Part shown: one piece after another, positions 56,923 through 64,000 of the stretch | Layout: each line of letters starts with the position of its first letter | How positions within the stretch are numbered: the first letter of the stretch is position 1 | Program-made: the position numbers and the translations under genes | Notes under the pieces: model-generated | The model's database searches: none | What the model was told of the DNA's origin: nothing | The model's input: the letters and a program-made list of their open reading frames with translations, nothing else | Assembly: GCA_009877105.1 (NCBI GenBank) | Contig: WXFD01000011.1 | Location: 110,485-174,484 of the forward strand | DNA length: 64,000 nt | Source: Bacteroidales bacterium | GTDB lineage: Bacteria > Bacteroidota > Bacteroidia > Bacteroidales > VadinHA17 | Direction: 5' to 3'

Positions 56923-57708
56923 ATGATGAAACCATACAAGGAAAACTGGCAGTCAGCAACTGAACTGTTGATTGGTCGGGAGAAGCTTGACAGGCTGAAA
57001 GCCTCCAGCGTGCTGATTGTCGGCCTTGGAGGGGTCGGAGCCTATGCTGCTGAAATGATTTGCAGGGCAGGAACAGGCAGTATTACCATAGTTGACGGAG
57101 ACACAATACATCCCAGAAACCGGAACAGGCAGCTCATCGCGCTTACCAGCACCGAAGGCTCACCTAAGGCAGTATTGATGGGAAACAGGCTCAGGGAGAT
57201 AAATCCGGAACTTGACCTGACAGTAATCCAGGAATATATCAGGGATGAAAGGATGTGTGAAATCCTTGATCGCGGATTTGATTATGTTGTGGATGCCATC
57301 GACACCCTTTCGCCCAAGGTTTATCTTATATACAATTCACTGAAAAGAGGCTTGCCCGTTGTAAGCTCCATGGGGGCGGGCGGCAGGTCGGATCCTTTGA
57401 GGATAATGATAAATGACATATCGGAGACCAAAGGTTGCAATCTTGCCCGGATGCTCAGGAAACGTCTTCACCGCCTTGGTATAAACAGCGGATTTACTGC
57501 AGTTTATTCGCCTGAACCTGTTGATAAGTCACGAGTTATGCCTGTTAGCGGCGAAAGGAATAAAGCATCAGTTGTTGGTACGATATCATATATGCCACCG
57601 GCTTTTGGCATATGCTGCGCCTCGGTAGTGATACGCGATCTGGCCGGGATTCCGCGCCAGTATTCCGGAACTCAGCCGGCTGCCCCTGAATTTTTGCGGA
57701 AAAGATAA
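56923..57708 (+). CDS. tcdA: tRNA threonylcarbamoyladenosine dehydratase
   Basis: The 261-residue E1-like (ThiF/HesA) enzyme cyclises t6A37 in tRNA to ct6A. The nucleotide site is IVGLGGVGAYAAEMICRAG, followed by DGDTIHPRNRNRQL, DAIDTLSPKVYLI and SSMGAGGRSDP. It belongs functionally with the t6A gene tsaE elsewhere in the window. Its 3' end overlaps the convergent permease gene by 37 bp. Confidence 0.93.
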   Translation: MMKPYKENWQSATELLIGREKLDRLKASSVLIVGLGGVGAYAAEMICRAGTGSITIVDGDTIHPRNRNRQLIALTSTEGSPKAVLMGNRLREINPELDLTVIQEYIRDERMCEILDRGFDYVVDAIDTLSPKVYLIYNSLKRGLPVVSSMGAGGRSDPLRIMINDISETKGCNLARMLRKRLHRLGINSGFTAVYSPEPVDKSRVMPVSGERNKASVVGTISYMPPAFGICCASVVIRDLAGIPRQYSGTQPAAPEFLRKR

Positions 57709-59027
57709 TAGGCGGGAATTCCAGCCAGTACCGTCAGAATGGCTACTGATGATTCCACCGGCCTTTCCATAAATGAAAGCATAAGGATCAGTGATCCTGC
57801 CGTTAGATAAACTACCTGGGTAAAAGGAAATCCCTTCAGCCGGATTGCCCCGGAATTGTTTCTTCTCAGTTTCCAGACCCCGGCTACCGCCATAAGCGGG
57901 AAAATACCCAGCGCAAATCCCATGTATGTAAGGACCTGTTCAAAAGTCCCCGAGAAGGCAAGTATTACAGCAATAAGTCCCTGGAGTAAGATCGAGTTTG
58001 ACGGCACATGGAACTTTTTATGTATCCGGGCTGCGAACGGGAAGAAGAGGCCGTCTTTTGCCATTGAGTAATAGACCCGCGGACCTATGATAATAAAGGC
58101 ACTGAGGGATGAAAACAATGCAAAGGCAATCAGTACCGAGAACAGTACCTCGGCCGGTTTGCCAAAAAGATTACCCATTGCAAGCCCTCCCACGGAGATG
58201 ACTCCTTTCATTTCAGCAGGGCTGATCGCATAAACATAGAGGATATTTATCCCGATATACAGGAGGGTCACGATTCCGGTACCGAAAATCAGGGAGCGGG
58301 GCAGTGTCGTTTCGGGGTTCCTGATCTCGGCGCCCAGGTATGTAGAAGCATTCCATCCGCTGTAAGCGAACATTATCCACATTAGGGAGAGTCCCATTGT
58401 TTTCCATCCTGCAAGTCCCTGTGGGATGGTTCCTCCGCTGGAGAAGTTGAAAAATTCGCCCTGGCCGGATGCGAACCCTGCTGTTAATAAAATAACAATA
58501 AGCAGTATTTTCAGGATTGTAAGGACATTCTGTATCCGGGCCCCGTATCTGATTCCTGTGTAATGGATAAGGGTAAAAACCAGGATAACAGATACCGACA
58601 GTATTTTTCTGGTCATTTCCGGCTGAATCATGGCGGAATCCTGCATCCAGAGGGTAAAGCCGGGGAGAGCCCTTGAAAAATACTCGCTGAATCCCAGGGC
58701 TGAGGCTGCAATTGGCGCTGAAAATCCGACGACGAACGATACCCATCCGCTGAGAAATCCGAACAGCGGATGGTAAAGCCTCGAAAGAAAAAGATACTCG
58801 CCACCTGCTCCAGGCATTGCTGCGCCAAGTTCACCATATGAGAAAGCGCCGCACAGTGCAATGAAACCTCCGGCTGCCCATAGCAGAACCATTATTACTG
58901 GATCGTGCAAACCCGACATAAGCAGCCCGGATGTTGTGAAAATTCCGGCACCGATCATGTTGGCTATGACGATATTAGTGGCAGGGAACAGTCCAAGCCT
59001 TCTCTCAAGCGCATTTCCCGTCATCAT
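57672..59027 (-). CDS. APC-family amino acid permease
   Basis: The 451-residue inner membrane transporter has about 12 hydrophobic segments and the APC signature near the N-terminus (IVIANMIGAGIFTTSGLL). FSYGELGAAMPGAGGEYLFLSRLYHP matches the consensus of the amino acid-polyamine-organocation family. The substrate is probably an amino acid but is not deducible here. It lies 8 bp after the exported-looking methyltransferase gene, so the two likely share a transcript. Confidence 0.92.
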   Translation of the reverse strand: MMTGNALERRLGLFPATNIVIANMIGAGIFTTSGLLMSGLHDPVIMVLLWAAGGFIALCGAFSYGELGAAMPGAGGEYLFLSRLYHPLFGFLSGWVSFVVGFSAPIAASALGFSEYFSRALPGFTLWMQDSAMIQPEMTRKILSVSVILVFTLIHYTGIRYGARIQNVLTILKILLIVILLTAGFASGQGEFFNFSSGGTIPQGLAGWKTMGLSLMWIMFAYSGWNASTYLGAEIRNPETTLPRSLIFGTGIVTLLYIGINILYVYAISPAEMKGVISVGGLAMGNLFGKPAEVLFSVLIAFALFSSLSAFIIIGPRVYYSMAKDGLFFPFAARIHKKFHVPSNSILLQGLIAVILAFSGTFEQVLTYMGFALGIFPLMAVAGVWKLRRNNSGAIRLKGFPFTQVVYLTAGSLILMLSFMERPVESSVAILTVLAGIPAYYLFRKNSGAAG

Positions 59028-59035
59028 CAGATTAT

Positions 59036-59704
59036 TTATTTCTCGGCTGTTTTGTAACTTATTGACACTCCACCGCCTGCACTGTTGACAGTAGTCCGGT
59101 AATTCGGAAGGCTCTTTACGTAATCGAGAAAAACGGCAGTGCCGCTGTATGAGCCGTAACTTCCCCGAACCCTTTCGGAAATATTATGTGCAGTAAAACA
59201 ACCGCCAACCTTGAGTTTGGGATCTAAAATGACAAAGTAATTCTTATACCAGTCCTTGTCGGCATCGCTGAAAATAAAATCAAACGGGCCCTTCAGCTCC
59301 TTAACCAGGTCATGGGCATTGGCAAGCCTTGCATCAATATAGTCCGAGAGTCCTGCCTGTCTGAAGTTTTCAAGGGCGGTTCGGTGCCTTCTCTCATCAA
59401 TATCGATCGTGATGAGCCTGCCACCGGTTTTGCTGAGCGCCCAGGCGATCCATATTGCCGAGTGTCCGGTCGATGTCCCGATTTCGAGGGCTGATTTGTA
59501 ATTTCCCTTTAGCACGAGGTCATGAAGCAGCTGACCATCCACCCAGGGGACATTCATATCATACCAGTGCCGTGCATGTTCATTGAGGAATTTCTTTACT
59601 TTTTCGTCAAGCGACGGGTCAGCTTTTCCTGACTGGGTTTGTGCCGGGATGTTTATCAGGCAGATGAAAAAACAGAACAGAATTGATTTCGGTATTTTTT
59701 TCAT
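59036..59704 (-). CDS. O-methyltransferase-like protein with an apparent signal peptide
   Basis: The 222-residue class I SAM methyltransferase fold has motif I ALEIGTSTGHSAIWIAWAL, acidic loop LITIDIDERRH and FIFSDADKDWYKNYF, as in O-methyltransferase family 3. The N-terminus is a classical export signal: basic KKIPK, hydrophobic core SILFCFFICLINIP, then AQTQS. Periplasmic methyltransferases are not expected because SAM is cytoplasmic, so it is either retained as a membrane-anchored protein or has lost catalysis (inference). The start is an ATG, and no internal Met gives a signal-free full domain. It is probably co-transcribed with the permease. Confidence 0.8.
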   Translation of the reverse strand: MKKIPKSILFCFFICLINIPAQTQSGKADPSLDEKVKKFLNEHARHWYDMNVPWVDGQLLHDLVLKGNYKSALEIGTSTGHSAIWIAWALSKTGGRLITIDIDERRHRTALENFRQAGLSDYIDARLANAHDLVKELKGPFDFIFSDADKDWYKNYFVILDPKLKVGGCFTAHNISERVRGSYGSYSGTAVFLDYVKSLPNYRTTVNSAGGGVSISYKTAEK

Positions 59705-59987
59705 TTGAACCTTATTTGAAATTCTTTGAAAGATCAGAAAATCAGTTGTGAATTAAACCATTTCTCACTGAACGAAAGCAACTGAAAGTTCCTGTATCAC
59801 CTTTCTCAGAAGGGAAATTTTACCAAAGCTATTAATAAATCGCATTTTTCAACCGTAATTTTTAAACATCGGATATAATTTTTATCGCCACAGAACTTAA
59901 TAATTATAGTCAATTTGTTGACTGGTCTTTTAAAATTGCCTAACTTGTAGGGATAATTACCTGATAATTAACCAAACAAGTGAGATT

Positions 59988-60497
59988 ATGAGAATCCTTA
60001 TTTCGGGATTGATTGCATTCGTTATATGGTCATTCTTTTCAACTTGGCTTTATACTGATGTATTAAGGCATGCTGCAAGAAAACCGGAACCAGTGCAGGC
60101 AGTCCCAGTTCCGAAAATCAGTGTGGCAGACTCATTGCTCGAGATTAATGCCATGATGCCTGAAGATCTTGTGATCTGCTTTGAGTTTGATAAATTCAAA
60201 CTAAAACCCACTCCCCAGTTTGAATCAGGTCTTACTGAATTCAAGGACTGGCTGGACAAATACCCCGAATCAGTGCTTCTTGTAACCGGGCATACGGACC
60301 TTATCGGTACAAGGGAGTACAACCAGAAGCTTGGCATGGAAAGGGCCAGGGCTACTCAGAAATATCTTGAGACAAAAGGCTTTCCATCTTCCAGGATGAT
60401 TGTCGAATCAAGAGGCGAAGATGAGCCTGTAGCCGGTTATATAAAAGCCGAAGACCGTGCGAAAAACAGAAGAACAGTAATTTCAATTAAAAAATAA
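59988..60497 (+). CDS. Small membrane-anchored OmpA-domain protein
   Basis: The 169-residue protein has one N-terminal membrane segment (about 3-25) and no lipobox, then an OmpA/MotB-like peptidoglycan-binding domain. That domain includes VTGHTDLIGTREYNQKLGMERARATQKYLETKG and ends with AEDRAKNRRTVISI. It would be anchored in the inner membrane and grip the cell wall. A weak promoter-like pair (GTTG at 59917-59920, TAACTTGT at 59941-59948, 20-bp spacing) lies upstream in an otherwise empty 283-bp gap. It is 4 bp ahead of the coiled-coil gene. Confidence 0.88.
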   Translation: MRILISGLIAFVIWSFFSTWLYTDVLRHAARKPEPVQAVPVPKISVADSLLEINAMMPEDLVICFEFDKFKLKPTPQFESGLTEFKDWLDKYPESVLLVTGHTDLIGTREYNQKLGMERARATQKYLETKGFPSSRMIVESRGEDEPVAGYIKAEDRAKNRRTVISIKK

Positions 60498-60501
60498 CAT
60501 C

Positions 60502-60840
60502 ATGGGATCATTAATAATATTTCAGATTATGTCGGTTACTGCAGCAGTAATTCTAATTATAGCATTGCTGGTTGTTGCCGGCCTGATAGGCTACCTTACA
60601 GCCTGGTTTTATGCCAAGTCCGTCTATACCCCGGTTATAAGGAAGCTGGAAGATGAGAAAGTTCAGCTCGGCAGGGAAATTTCAGAATTAAAGGAAGATA
60701 TCGGCAAACTCGAAAAAAAGATATCCGGGCTTAATGAAAAGATCTCCGGATTGGAAAAGGAAGTAGCCGACAAGGAAAAAGAGATCTCCGACAAGGTTAA
60801 TGAGATACAGGAACTGAAAAAAAAGCAGGTGAAGGAATAA
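60502..60840 (+). CDS. Small membrane-anchored coiled-coil protein
   Basis: The 112-residue protein has one N-terminal membrane segment (about 9-36) followed by a continuous charged heptad stretch (about 50-110, for example KISGLNEKISGLEKEVADKEKE). I do not recognise a family. It starts 4 bp after the OmpA-domain gene, so the two are probably a two-protein envelope unit: a wall-binding partner and a coiled-coil partner. The low-complexity heptads make homology searches weak. Confidence 0.75.
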   Translation: MGSLIIFQIMSVTAAVILIIALLVVAGLIGYLTAWFYAKSVYTPVIRKLEDEKVQLGREISELKEDIGKLEKKISGLNEKISGLEKEVADKEKEISDKVNEIQELKKKQVKE

Positions 60841-60846
60841 CTGCAA

Positions 60847-60927
60847 GAAACTCCGGATACCAGGAAAGAAACGGGGAGCAATGAATTGGAATCAATAATA
60901 CGGGTTATTATGTTCCGGCGGAGTTTC
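60847..60927. repeat. Inverted repeat between the coiled-coil gene and carB
   Basis: GAAACTCCG (60847-60855) is the exact reverse complement of CGGAGTTTC (60919-60927) across a 63-nt spacer. A second pair, CGGGGAG (60872-60878) and CTCCCCG (60954-60960), reaches into the end of carB. It could be a transcript-end structure, but no T-run follows the stem. Confidence 0.45.
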
Positions 60928-60950
60928 AGTGATTGGTTCCCGCTTTTTAT

Positions 60951-63900
60951 TTACTCCCCGATTGAAGAATGATAATCCTGGAGCGATCTGACGAAATAAG
61001 CTTCATTTTGCCGTTCCCTGATCCCTTTGGTTGCGGCAAGGGCTGCCGAAGTTGTGGTTATATAGGGCAGTTTGTATTTTATGGCATTTTTCCTGATATA
61101 CGAGTCATCATATTCACTGAGTCTTCCTGCAGGTGTATTGATTAAAAGATCAATTTCACCGTTCTTTATTGCATCCACAATATTCGGCCTGCCCTGGTGA
61201 ACCTTCAGGGCAAGTTCTGCCGGGATCCCGTTTTGTTCAAGGAAGGCTTTTGTTCCTGTGGTTGAAAGTATTCTGAATCCCATATCCCTGAAGTTCCTGG
61301 CTGCTTCAATTATCCGCTGTTTGTCGCGATCTGCTATTGTGATCAGCACTGTTCCCCTTACAGGCAAAGATGATTGTGCAGCTTCCTGGGATTTGAAAAA
61401 GGCCATGCCGAAAGAGTCGGCCATTCCCAATACCTCGCCGGTTGAGCGCATCTCCGGCCCCAGCAGGGGATCGGTTGAAGGAAACATATTGAACGGAAAA
61501 ACAGCTTCCTTCACTCCATAGTGCCTGAAAGTTTTATTTTTCAGATTGAATTCCCTGAGCTTTTGTCCCAGGAGGATTTGGGTTGCGATCCTGGCCATTG
61601 AAATATTGCATACTTTCGATACGAGAGGGACAGTTCTCGATGCCCTCGGATTAGCTTCAAGTATATAAACCGTATCGTCATATATGGCATACTGAATGTT
61701 CATCAGGCCAACCACTTTCAGCTCCGTCGCTATCTTTTTTGTATAGTCATAAATTGTTTTTTTATGCTTCCTTGAGATTATTACGGGTGGTATGACGCAG
61801 GCTGAATCACCCGAGTGAATCCCGGCATATTCAATATGCTGCATGATTGCCGGAACGAAGGCATCGACCCCGTCGGAGATGGCATCAGCTTCAGCTTCAA
61901 CTGCATCTTCGAGGAATTTATCAAGAAGCAGGGGTCTGTCGGGCGAAACTCCGGCTGCTTTTGCCACATATTCCTCGAGCATCTGCTCGTCAAGAATTAT
62001 TTTCATTGCGCGTCCCCCAAGAACATATGAAGGTCTGATCATAAGCGGATAGCCGATTCTTTCAGCAATCCTGAGGGCTTCCTGCAGGTTGCTTGCCATT
62101 CCCGATTCCGGTTGCGGGATTCCAAGCCTGTTTATAACCTGCCTGAACCTGTCGCGGTCCTCTGCAAGGTCTATCGTTTCAGGTGTTGTTCCCAGGATCC
62201 TGACCCCGGCTTCAGCCAGCTCATTTGCAAGGTTCAGGGGAGTCTGTCCGCCGAACTGCACAATGACGCCTTCCGGTTTTTCATTATTGTAGATGCTCAG
62301 CACATCCTCAACTGTCAGGGGCTCAAAATACAGCTTGTCGGATGTATCATAATCTGTGGATACTGTTTCAGGATTGCAGTTTACCATTATCGATTCCAAA
62401 CCTGCATCCCTGATTGCAAATGCGGCATGTACGCAACAGTAGTCGAACTCAATGCCCTGTCCTATCCTGTTTGGTCCTCCGCCGAGAACCATGATCTTTT
62501 TTTTGCTGCTCACCGGTATTTTGCCGGATGCATTATATGTTGAGAAATAATATGATGCGTTCTTAACCCCGCTCACGGGAACCGCTTCCCATGCCCCGGT
62601 AAGGCCAAGGCTGATCCTGCGTGTCCTTATTTCCTTTTCACCTACACCCAGCAACGCAGAAAGGTACCTGTCAGAAAAACCATTCTTCTTGGCTTGTACC
62701 AGCATATCGTCGGGGAGCATCTGTCCTTTCCAGGAAAGAATCTCTTCTTCTTCCTCAACAAGCTCTTTCATCTGTTGAATGAACCAGCGTTTAATAAAAG
62801 TCCGCTTGTAAAGTTCGTCGATTTCAGCTCCTTTGCGCAAGGCTTCATACATGATGAACTGCCTTTCACTTGAAGGATGATTGAGCATGTTCATAAGTTC
62901 TTCTAGGGATTTGCGGTTGAGATCCTTTGCAAATCCAAGGCCGTACCTTCCTGTTTCAAGTGACCTTATTGCTTTCTGGAAAGCCTCCTTATAGGTTTTT
63001 CCAATGCTCATAACCTCTCCCACGGCCTTCATCTGTGTACCGAGCCTGTCTTCAAGGCCCTCGAATTTTTCAAATGTCCATCTCGGAAATTTAACTACCA
63101 CATAGTCACCCGATGGGGTATACTTATCAAGTGATCCTTCCTTCCAGTATGGGATCTCATCGAGTGTTAATCCGCCGGCCAGAAGTGCAGAAACAAATGC
63201 AATTGGGAACCCTGTGGCCTTGGAAGCCAGTGCCGACGACCTTGAGGTGCGTGGATTGATCTCAATCACAACCACCCTGTCTGTTACCGGATCATGGGCA
63301 AACTGTACATTCGTTCCCCCGATCACTTCGATGGCCTCAACAATATCATAGGCATATTTCTGAAGCCTTTTCTGCAGCTCCTCGCTGATGGTAAGCATGG
63401 GAGCAGTACAGATTGAGTCACCGGTATGGACTCCCATGGCATCCACATTTTCAATAAAGCATACTGTTATCATCTGGTTTTTCGAATCCCTCACCACTTC
63501 AAGTTCAAGCTCCTCCCATCCCAGAACGGATTCTTCGATCAGAACCTGATTCACAAGGCTTGCTGACAATCCCCTGGTGGCAATTGTCCGCAGTTCCTCA
63601 ACATTGAATACCAAACCGCCGCCTGTGCCTCCCATTGTATAGGCAGGACGGACAACAACCGGATAACCAAGTTCGGCAGCAGCATTTTCAGCAGCTTCGA
63701 CACTGTTCACCGCCTTGCTTCTGGGTGTTCCTATGCCGAGCCTGTTCATTGTCTCCTTGAATGCGATCCTGTCCTCACCCCTTTCAATTGCATCTATGTT
63801 AACTCCAATAACCCTTACATTGTATTTCTTAAGAATACCCTTTTTTGCCAGGAGAGATGAGAGATTCAGCCCGGTCTGACCGCCCAGGTTCGGAAGAAGG

Positions 63901-64000
63901 GCGTCGGGACGTTCCTTTTTTATGATTTCCGTCAGTGCATATTCGTTGAGCGGCTCGATATATGTAATATCGGCAATCTCCGGATCGGTCATGATTGTTG
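60951..64000 (-). CDS. carB: Carbamoyl-phosphate synthase large subunit (partial, 5' end outside window)
   Basis: About 1016 codons are visible, lacking only roughly the first 53 residues compared with full-length CarB (about 1070). The ATG at 63992 is internal: it matches the conserved TDPE stretch that follows the N-terminal GxGPIxIGQ motif. Both ATP-grasp halves are intact (VVRPAYTMGGTGGG and MIRPSYVLGGRAMKI), as is GGGPNRIGQGIEFDYCCV, and the allosteric MGS-like C-terminal domain. It makes carbamoyl phosphate for arginine and pyrimidines from glutamine-derived ammonia, with CarA expected nearby. Confidence 0.96.
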   Translation of the reverse strand, partial: TIMTDPEIADITYIEPLNEYALTEIIKKERPDALLPNLGGQTGLNLSSLLAKKGILKKYNVRVIGVNIDAIERGEDRIAFKETMNRLGIGTPRSKAVNSVEAAENAAAELGYPVVVRPAYTMGGTGGGLVFNVEELRTIATRGLSASLVNQVLIEESVLGWEELELEVVRDSKNQMITVCFIENVDAMGVHTGDSICTAPMLTISEELQKRLQKYAYDIVEAIEVIGGTNVQFAHDPVTDRVVVIEINPRTSRSSALASKATGFPIAFVSALLAGGLTLDEIPYWKEGSLDKYTPSGDYVVVKFPRWTFEKFEGLEDRLGTQMKAVGEVMSIGKTYKEAFQKAIRSLETGRYGLGFAKDLNRKSLEELMNMLNHPSSERQFIMYEALRKGAEIDELYKRTFIKRWFIQQMKELVEEEEEILSWKGQMLPDDMLVQAKKNGFSDRYLSALLGVGEKEIRTRRISLGLTGAWEAVPVSGVKNASYYFSTYNASGKIPVSSKKKIMVLGGGPNRIGQGIEFDYCCVHAAFAIRDAGLESIMVNCNPETVSTDYDTSDKLYFEPLTVEDVLSIYNNEKPEGVIVQFGGQTPLNLANELAEAGVRILGTTPETIDLAEDRDRFRQVINRLGIPQPESGMASNLQEALRIAERIGYPLMIRPSYVLGGRAMKIILDEQMLEEYVAKAAGVSPDRPLLLDKFLEDAVEAEADAISDGVDAFVPAIMQHIEYAGIHSGDSACVIPPVIISRKHKKTIYDYTKKIATELKVVGLMNIQYAIYDDTVYILEANPRASRTVPLVSKVCNISMARIATQILLGQKLREFNLKNKTFRHYGVKEAVFPFNMFPSTDPLLGPEMRSTGEVLGMADSFGMAFFKSQEAAQSSLPVRGTVLITIADRDKQRIIEAARNFRDMGFRILSTTGTKAFLEQNGIPAELALKVHQGRPNIVDAIKNGEIDLLINTPAGRLSEYDDSYIRKNAIKYKLPYITTTSAALAATKGIRERQNEAYFVRSLQDYHSSIGE

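Noticed and set aside
1..64000. tRNA or rRNA genes, CRISPR arrays, insertion sequences or prophage
   Set aside because: No cloverleaf T-loop pattern, repeat-spacer series, transposase, integrase or phage structural gene was seen on either strand.

Overview
The window is chromosomal DNA from a member of the Bacteroidota, most likely a Bacteroidales or Marinilabiliales-like lineage. The evidence is the set of type IX secretion (T9SS) and gliding genes (PorP, GldK/PorK, PorX, PorW/SprE, GldH), a TonB-dependent receptor with a carboxypeptidase-regulatory N-terminus, CCDC81-type HU/SPOR and DUF4954 proteins, and TAnnTTTG-like -7 promoter boxes. The class II (B12-dependent) ribonucleotide reductase is compatible with an anaerobic or microaerophilic life. 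I see no phage, insertion sequence, CRISPR array, rRNA or tRNA gene.

Layout. 1-5.9 kb (minus strand): topA, a degenerate ureohydrolase-fold protein, porP and the start of gldK/porK, which runs off the left edge. 6-12 kb: a class A penicillin-binding protein, radA, a membrane protein and panD/panC. 12.3-15.4 kb (plus): a half-length GT5 glycosyltransferase-like protein and a large beta-helix protein (DUF4954). 15.4-20.6 kb (minus): a surface-sugar block of wbpE-wbpD-wbpB, a possible decayed gene, then galE-rfbB. 20.8-25 kb: an HU/SPOR envelope protein, metG and an S66 peptidase. 25-36.5 kb (minus): an 11-gene run holB, PSP1/ricT, gldH, trmB, an alkyltransferase-like gene, mrp, nifU-like, porW, porX, tsaE, ald, with several overlaps. 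36.8-43 kb: pgk, a lipoprotein/LuxE-domain pair, an oxidoreductase, yraN and a two-component system. 43-51 kb (plus): waaA, a TonB receptor and nrdJ. 51-54.4 kb (minus): an FkbM methyltransferase and the threonine-degradation pair tdh/kbl. 54.6-64 kb: gltX, a TatD hydrolase, tcdA, a permease, an exported-looking methyltransferase, an OmpA/coiled-coil pair and most of carB, which runs off the right edge.

The strongest theme is protein secretion and surface attachment. Five T9SS/gliding components are spread over three places among housekeeping genes. The wbpE-D-B genes belong to the pathway that, in Porphyromonas gingivalis, makes the sugar linking T9SS cargo to anionic LPS. waaA, galE, rfbB and the beta-helix and SPOR proteins add further envelope functions. 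No single locus here looks like a wholly new system. The best candidates for undescribed biology are the metal-site-less ureohydrolase beside porP/gldK, the ATGA-coupled porW-porX pair, the truncated GT5 protein, the methyltransferase with a signal peptide and the OmpA/coiled-coil pair.
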